Shown here in pieces: positions 4,705-6,626 of a DNA stretch of 6,626 bases. The notes beneath the pieces are model-generated. The model had not been told where the DNA came from and searched no databases. It saw only the letters and a program-made list of their open reading frames with translations. Within the stretch, counting starts at the first letter, position 1. Each line of letters opens with the position of its first letter. Made by a program: the position numbers and the translations under genes. Source of the stretch: Pseudomonadota bacterium. Its GTDB lineage: Bacteria; Pseudomonadota; Alphaproteobacteria; Acetobacterales; Acetobacteraceae. The DNA lies in contig JAKBAQ010000156.1 of assembly GCA_021808985.1 (NCBI GenBank), positions 1-6,626 on the forward strand, in the 5' to 3' direction.

Positions 4705-6141
4705 TTGTCCGAAGCCCTCGCCACCGCCACCACACTCTTCCACGGCACTGACGGGCTGGACCCGCACGCCGCCGCGCGCCACATCGCCACCGCGACCGAG
4801 GGGGCGGACGATGGAGAGCTGTTCCTGGAATACCGGGAGTCTGAGTCCATCAGCCTGGATGACGGGCGCATCCGCGCCGCGAGCTTTGACACACGGCGCG
4901 GCTTTGGCCTGCGCGCGGTGCTGGGCGAGGCCAGCTATTACGCCCATGCCGGCGAGATAACCGATGAAGCCCTGGCCCGCGCCGCCGCCACCATCAAGGC
5001 CGCCAGGGCGCGCGAGCATTCCATAACCGCCGCCAGCCCCGCCGCCGCGCCCGCCGCGCTGTATGCCGGGCTGAACCCGCTGGCGGAAATGCCCTTCGCC
5101 ACCCGCGCCGGGCTGTTGCAGGAGATTGACGCCTTCGCCCGCGCGGCTGACCCGCGGGTTGCGCAGGTGATGGCCAGCATCGCGGGCGAGTGGCAGGCCA
5201 TCGAGATCATCCGCGCCGATGCCACCCGCATGGCCGACCTGCGGCCCCTGGTGCGGCTCAACATATCGGTGGTGCTGGAGGAAAACGGGCGGCGCGAGTC
5301 CGGCAGCCATGGCGCGGGCGGGCGCACATCCTATGCCCCGCTCATCGACCCCGGCTACTGGCAGGGCGCGGTGCGCGAGGCCATCCGCCAGGCCGCCGTG
5401 AACCTTGAGAGCATTCCCGCCCCCGCCGGCGAAATGCCGGTGGTGCTGGGCGCAGGCTGGCCCGGCATTCTGCTGCATGAGGCCATCGGCCACGGGCTGG
5501 AGGGCGATTTCAACCGCAAGAAAACCTCGGCCTTCGCCGGGCTGATGGGCAGCCGCATCGCCGCCAGGGGGGTGAATGTGGTGGATGACGGCACCATCGC
5601 CAACCGCCGCGGCTCGCTGACGATTGACGATGAAGGCACCCCCACCTCGCGCACCGTCTTAATCGAGGACGGCATCCTCACCGGCTTTTTGCAGGACCGC
5701 CAGAATGCCCGGCTGATGAACATGCGCGCCACCGGCAACGGACGGCGTGAATCCTACGCCCATGCCCCCATGCCGCGCATGACCAACACCATCATGCTCG
5801 CCGGCGGCGCGCGCCGGGACGACATGATAAAAAGCATCAAGCGCGGGCTTTATGCGGTTAATTTCGGCGGCGGGCAGGTGGATATCACCTCCGGCAAGTT
5901 CGTCTTCTCCGCCTCCGAGGCCTATATGATCGAGGATGGCCGGATCACCGCCCCGGTTAAGGGCGCCACGCTCATCGGCAACGGGCCGGACGCGCTGACC
6001 AAGGTGGAGATGATCGGCGATGACATGGAGCTGGACCCAGGCGTTGGCACCTGCGGCAAGAACGGCCAGGGCGTGCCCGTGGGCGTGGGCCAGCCGACCA
6101 TGAAGATCTCCGGCCTCACGGTCGGCGGCACCGCAGCTTAG
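4705..6141 (+). CDS. tldD: TldD metalloprotease subunit
   Basis: 478 aa, the normal length for TldD. With its partner TldE/PmbA (not in the window) it forms a cytoplasmic zinc protease that trims unfolded or modified peptides; in E. coli it matures microcin B17 and degrades CcdA. Seen: an N-terminal domain with LEYRESESISLDDGRI (41-56), then the catalytic block HEAIGHGLEGDFNRK (258-272) with His258, Glu259 and His263 as the HExxxH motif. Next come VVDDGTIANRRGSLTIDDEG (292-311), GNGRRESYAHAPMPRMTNT (344-362), NFGGGQVDITSGKFVFS (386-402) and the metal-ligand Cys450 in GVGTCGKNGQ. A C-terminal PVGVGQPTMKISGLTVGGTA matches the TldD ending. The catalytic residues mark it as TldD, because TldE lacks them. 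The start is TTG directly after the ctaA copy 2 stop. In many alphaproteobacteria tldD lies beside cytochrome oxidase genes, consistent with this operon. Confidence 0.95.
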   Translation: MSEALATATTLFHGTDGLDPHAAARHIATATEGADDGELFLEYRESESISLDDGRIRAASFDTRRGFGLRAVLGEASYYAHAGEITDEALARAAATIKAARAREHSITAASPAAAPAALYAGLNPLAEMPFATRAGLLQEIDAFARAADPRVAQVMASIAGEWQAIEIIRADATRMADLRPLVRLNISVVLEENGRRESGSHGAGGRTSYAPLIDPGYWQGAVREAIRQAAVNLESIPAPAGEMPVVLGAGWPGILLHEAIGHGLEGDFNRKKTSAFAGLMGSRIAARGVNVVDDGTIANRRGSLTIDDEGTPTSRTVLIEDGILTGFLQDRQNARLMNMRATGNGRRESYAHAPMPRMTNTIMLAGGARRDDMIKSIKRGLYAVNFGGGQVDITSGKFVFSASEAYMIEDGRITAPVKGATLIGNGPDALTKVEMIGDDMELDPGVGTCGKNGQGVPVGVGQPTMKISGLTVGGTAA

Positions 6142-6173
6142 GGTAAGTTCCCTTATAACAAACTGAAATTATT

Positions 6174-6220
6174 AAAAATTTTTGCGGGGTTTGGGGAGCT
6201 TTTTATAAAAAGCTCCCCAA
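6174..6220 (+). terminator. Terminator of the ctaA-ctaA-tldD operon (perfect palindrome)
   Basis: AAAAATTTTT (6174-6183) and a G run lead into a perfect 30-base palindrome at 6191-6220. The left arm TTGGGGAGCTTTTT is followed by AT and then the exact complement. The stem folds with the T run on its 5' arm and the A run on its 3' arm, so it differs from the textbook hairpin-then-T-tract form. It starts 49 bases after the tldD stop, which places it as the operon end. Confidence 0.7.
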
Positions 6221-6224
6221 GAAT

Positions 6225-6272
6225 CTGGCCCTTTTTTGCAAAAAAGGGCCAGCCCCAAAAAAACTTTTGCGA
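6225..6272 (-). terminator. Terminator of the minus-strand FGGY kinase gene (perfect palindrome)
   Basis: A perfect 28-base palindrome at 6225-6252: CTGGCCCTTTTTT, central GC, then the exact complement. On the minus strand it is preceded by CAAAAGTTTTTTTGGGG (6270-6254), the same A/T tract plus G run layout as the neighbouring plus-strand element. It follows the kinase stop (6273-6275) directly. The two elements form a back-to-back pair between convergent genes. Confidence 0.68.
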
Positions 6273-6626
6273 TTATAAATCCCAGAGCCGGTGGTTGACC
6301 TCCACCAGCCCTGCCTGCGCGTCCTTATAAAGGGTGAACAGGCGGGTGTAGGCGGCGTGGGCCGCCGGGTCGGGCGTTATGCTGTCCACCAGCCGGACGC
6401 AGCGGTCCACCGCCTGCGCGGGTGAGGTGAACACCCCCACGCCGACCCCCGCCACCAGCGCCGCGCCGAAGGAGGCATCACCCGCCGCCGTGCGCTCCAC
6501 GGCAAGGCCGGTCACATCCGCGATGATCCGCCGCCAGGTGGCGCTGCGCGCGCCGCCGCCCATCAGCCGCAGGGCGCCGAATTCCTGCCCCAGAGCGCGC
6601 GCCGCTTCCAGCATGTCACGGATGGA
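6273..6626 (-). CDS. xylB: FGGY-family carbohydrate kinase, probably xylulokinase, C-terminal part cut by window edge
   Basis: 117 codons of the 3' end are present and the frame is open through the right edge; an internal ATG at 6614 is not the start. FGGY kinases phosphorylate sugars or polyols with ATP; XylB makes D-xylulose 5-phosphate, feeding the pentose phosphate pathway. Seen, counting from the edge: LRLMGGGARSATWRRIIADV, the FGGY C-terminal nucleotide-binding GGGARS motif followed by W..I.AD.TG. Next is GDASFGAALVAGVGVGVF, where the A(S)xGAAL stretch is the second family signature. The end AYTRLFTLYKDAQAGL...LW resembles xylulokinase C-termini (YxxLY). Family membership is strong. Xylulokinase is favoured over ribulokinase or glycerol kinase from the C-terminal pattern, but the substrate-binding N-terminal half is outside the window. 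The gene is convergent with tldD and looks functionally unrelated to it. Confidence 0.8.
   Translation of the reverse strand, partial: SIRDMLEAARALGQEFGALRLMGGGARSATWRRIIADVTGLAVERTAAGDASFGAALVAGVGVGVFTSPAQAVDRCVRLVDSITPDPAAHAAYTRLFTLYKDAQAGLVEVNHRLWDL

Noticed and set aside
4681..5493. 270-codon minus-strand open frame opposite tldD
   Set aside because: Gly/Ala/His-rich antisense shadow of the tldD N-terminal half; no start signal and no family resemblance.
6191..6252. Mobile-element ends or a CRISPR repeat in the palindromic region
   Set aside because: Only two palindromes of different sequence, no spacers, no transposase and no target duplication. Position just beyond two convergent stops fits terminators.

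Overview
The window is GC-rich, densely packed bacterial DNA, almost certainly from an alphaproteobacterium. Acetobacteraceae or a near relative in the Rhodospirillales is my best guess. This rests on the alpha-type SspB, the COX15-type heme A synthases, a Fur of the DHPD type, and a terminator style (A/T tract, G run, then a long T-to-A hairpin) that I associate with acetic acid bacteria. The genus is not determinable from this window. All genes are chromosomal in character. I see no mobile element, CRISPR array, tRNA or rRNA. No gene-free stretch exceeds about 130 bases.

Left part (1-2223, minus strand): a four-gene cluster in transcription order fur, olsB, sspB, fumA. fur and olsB overlap by 4 bases (ATGA), olsB and sspB are 35 bases apart, and sspB and fumA are 3 bases apart. 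fumA runs off the left edge, so only its first 143 codons are present. The cluster joins a Fur-family regulator, an ornithine-lipid N-acyltransferase, a ClpXP adaptor and an oxygen-sensitive Fe-S fumarase.

Middle and right part (2280-6141, plus strand): after a short divergent intergenic region come tusA, two tandem COX15/CtaA heme A synthase genes, and tldD. The two heme A synthase genes overlap by 4 bases (GTGA). tldD starts at the base after the second one's stop. All three genes from the first ctaA onward start with non-ATG codons (TTG, GTG, TTG), each behind a recognisable Shine-Dalgarno sequence.

Right end (6142-6626): a 131-base A/T-rich convergent intergenic region holds two perfect palindromes side by side, read as back-to-back terminators. 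Beyond it lies the C-terminal end of a minus-strand FGGY kinase, probably xylulokinase.

The most interesting signal is the tandem heme A synthase pair. The first copy keeps the catalytic Glu and the His ligand of the N-terminal (substrate-heme) half but has lost the conserved NTFPxMxGxxxP loop of the C-terminal half. The second copy keeps that loop and the other histidines, but its Glu and first His are replaced by Met and Asp. This looks like complementary degeneration of a pseudo-symmetric enzyme and suggests a two-subunit heme A synthase. The second point of interest is the Fur protein. It retains one metal site (H33, E81, H88, H90) but has lost three of four ligands of the other, and it is translationally coupled to olsB.
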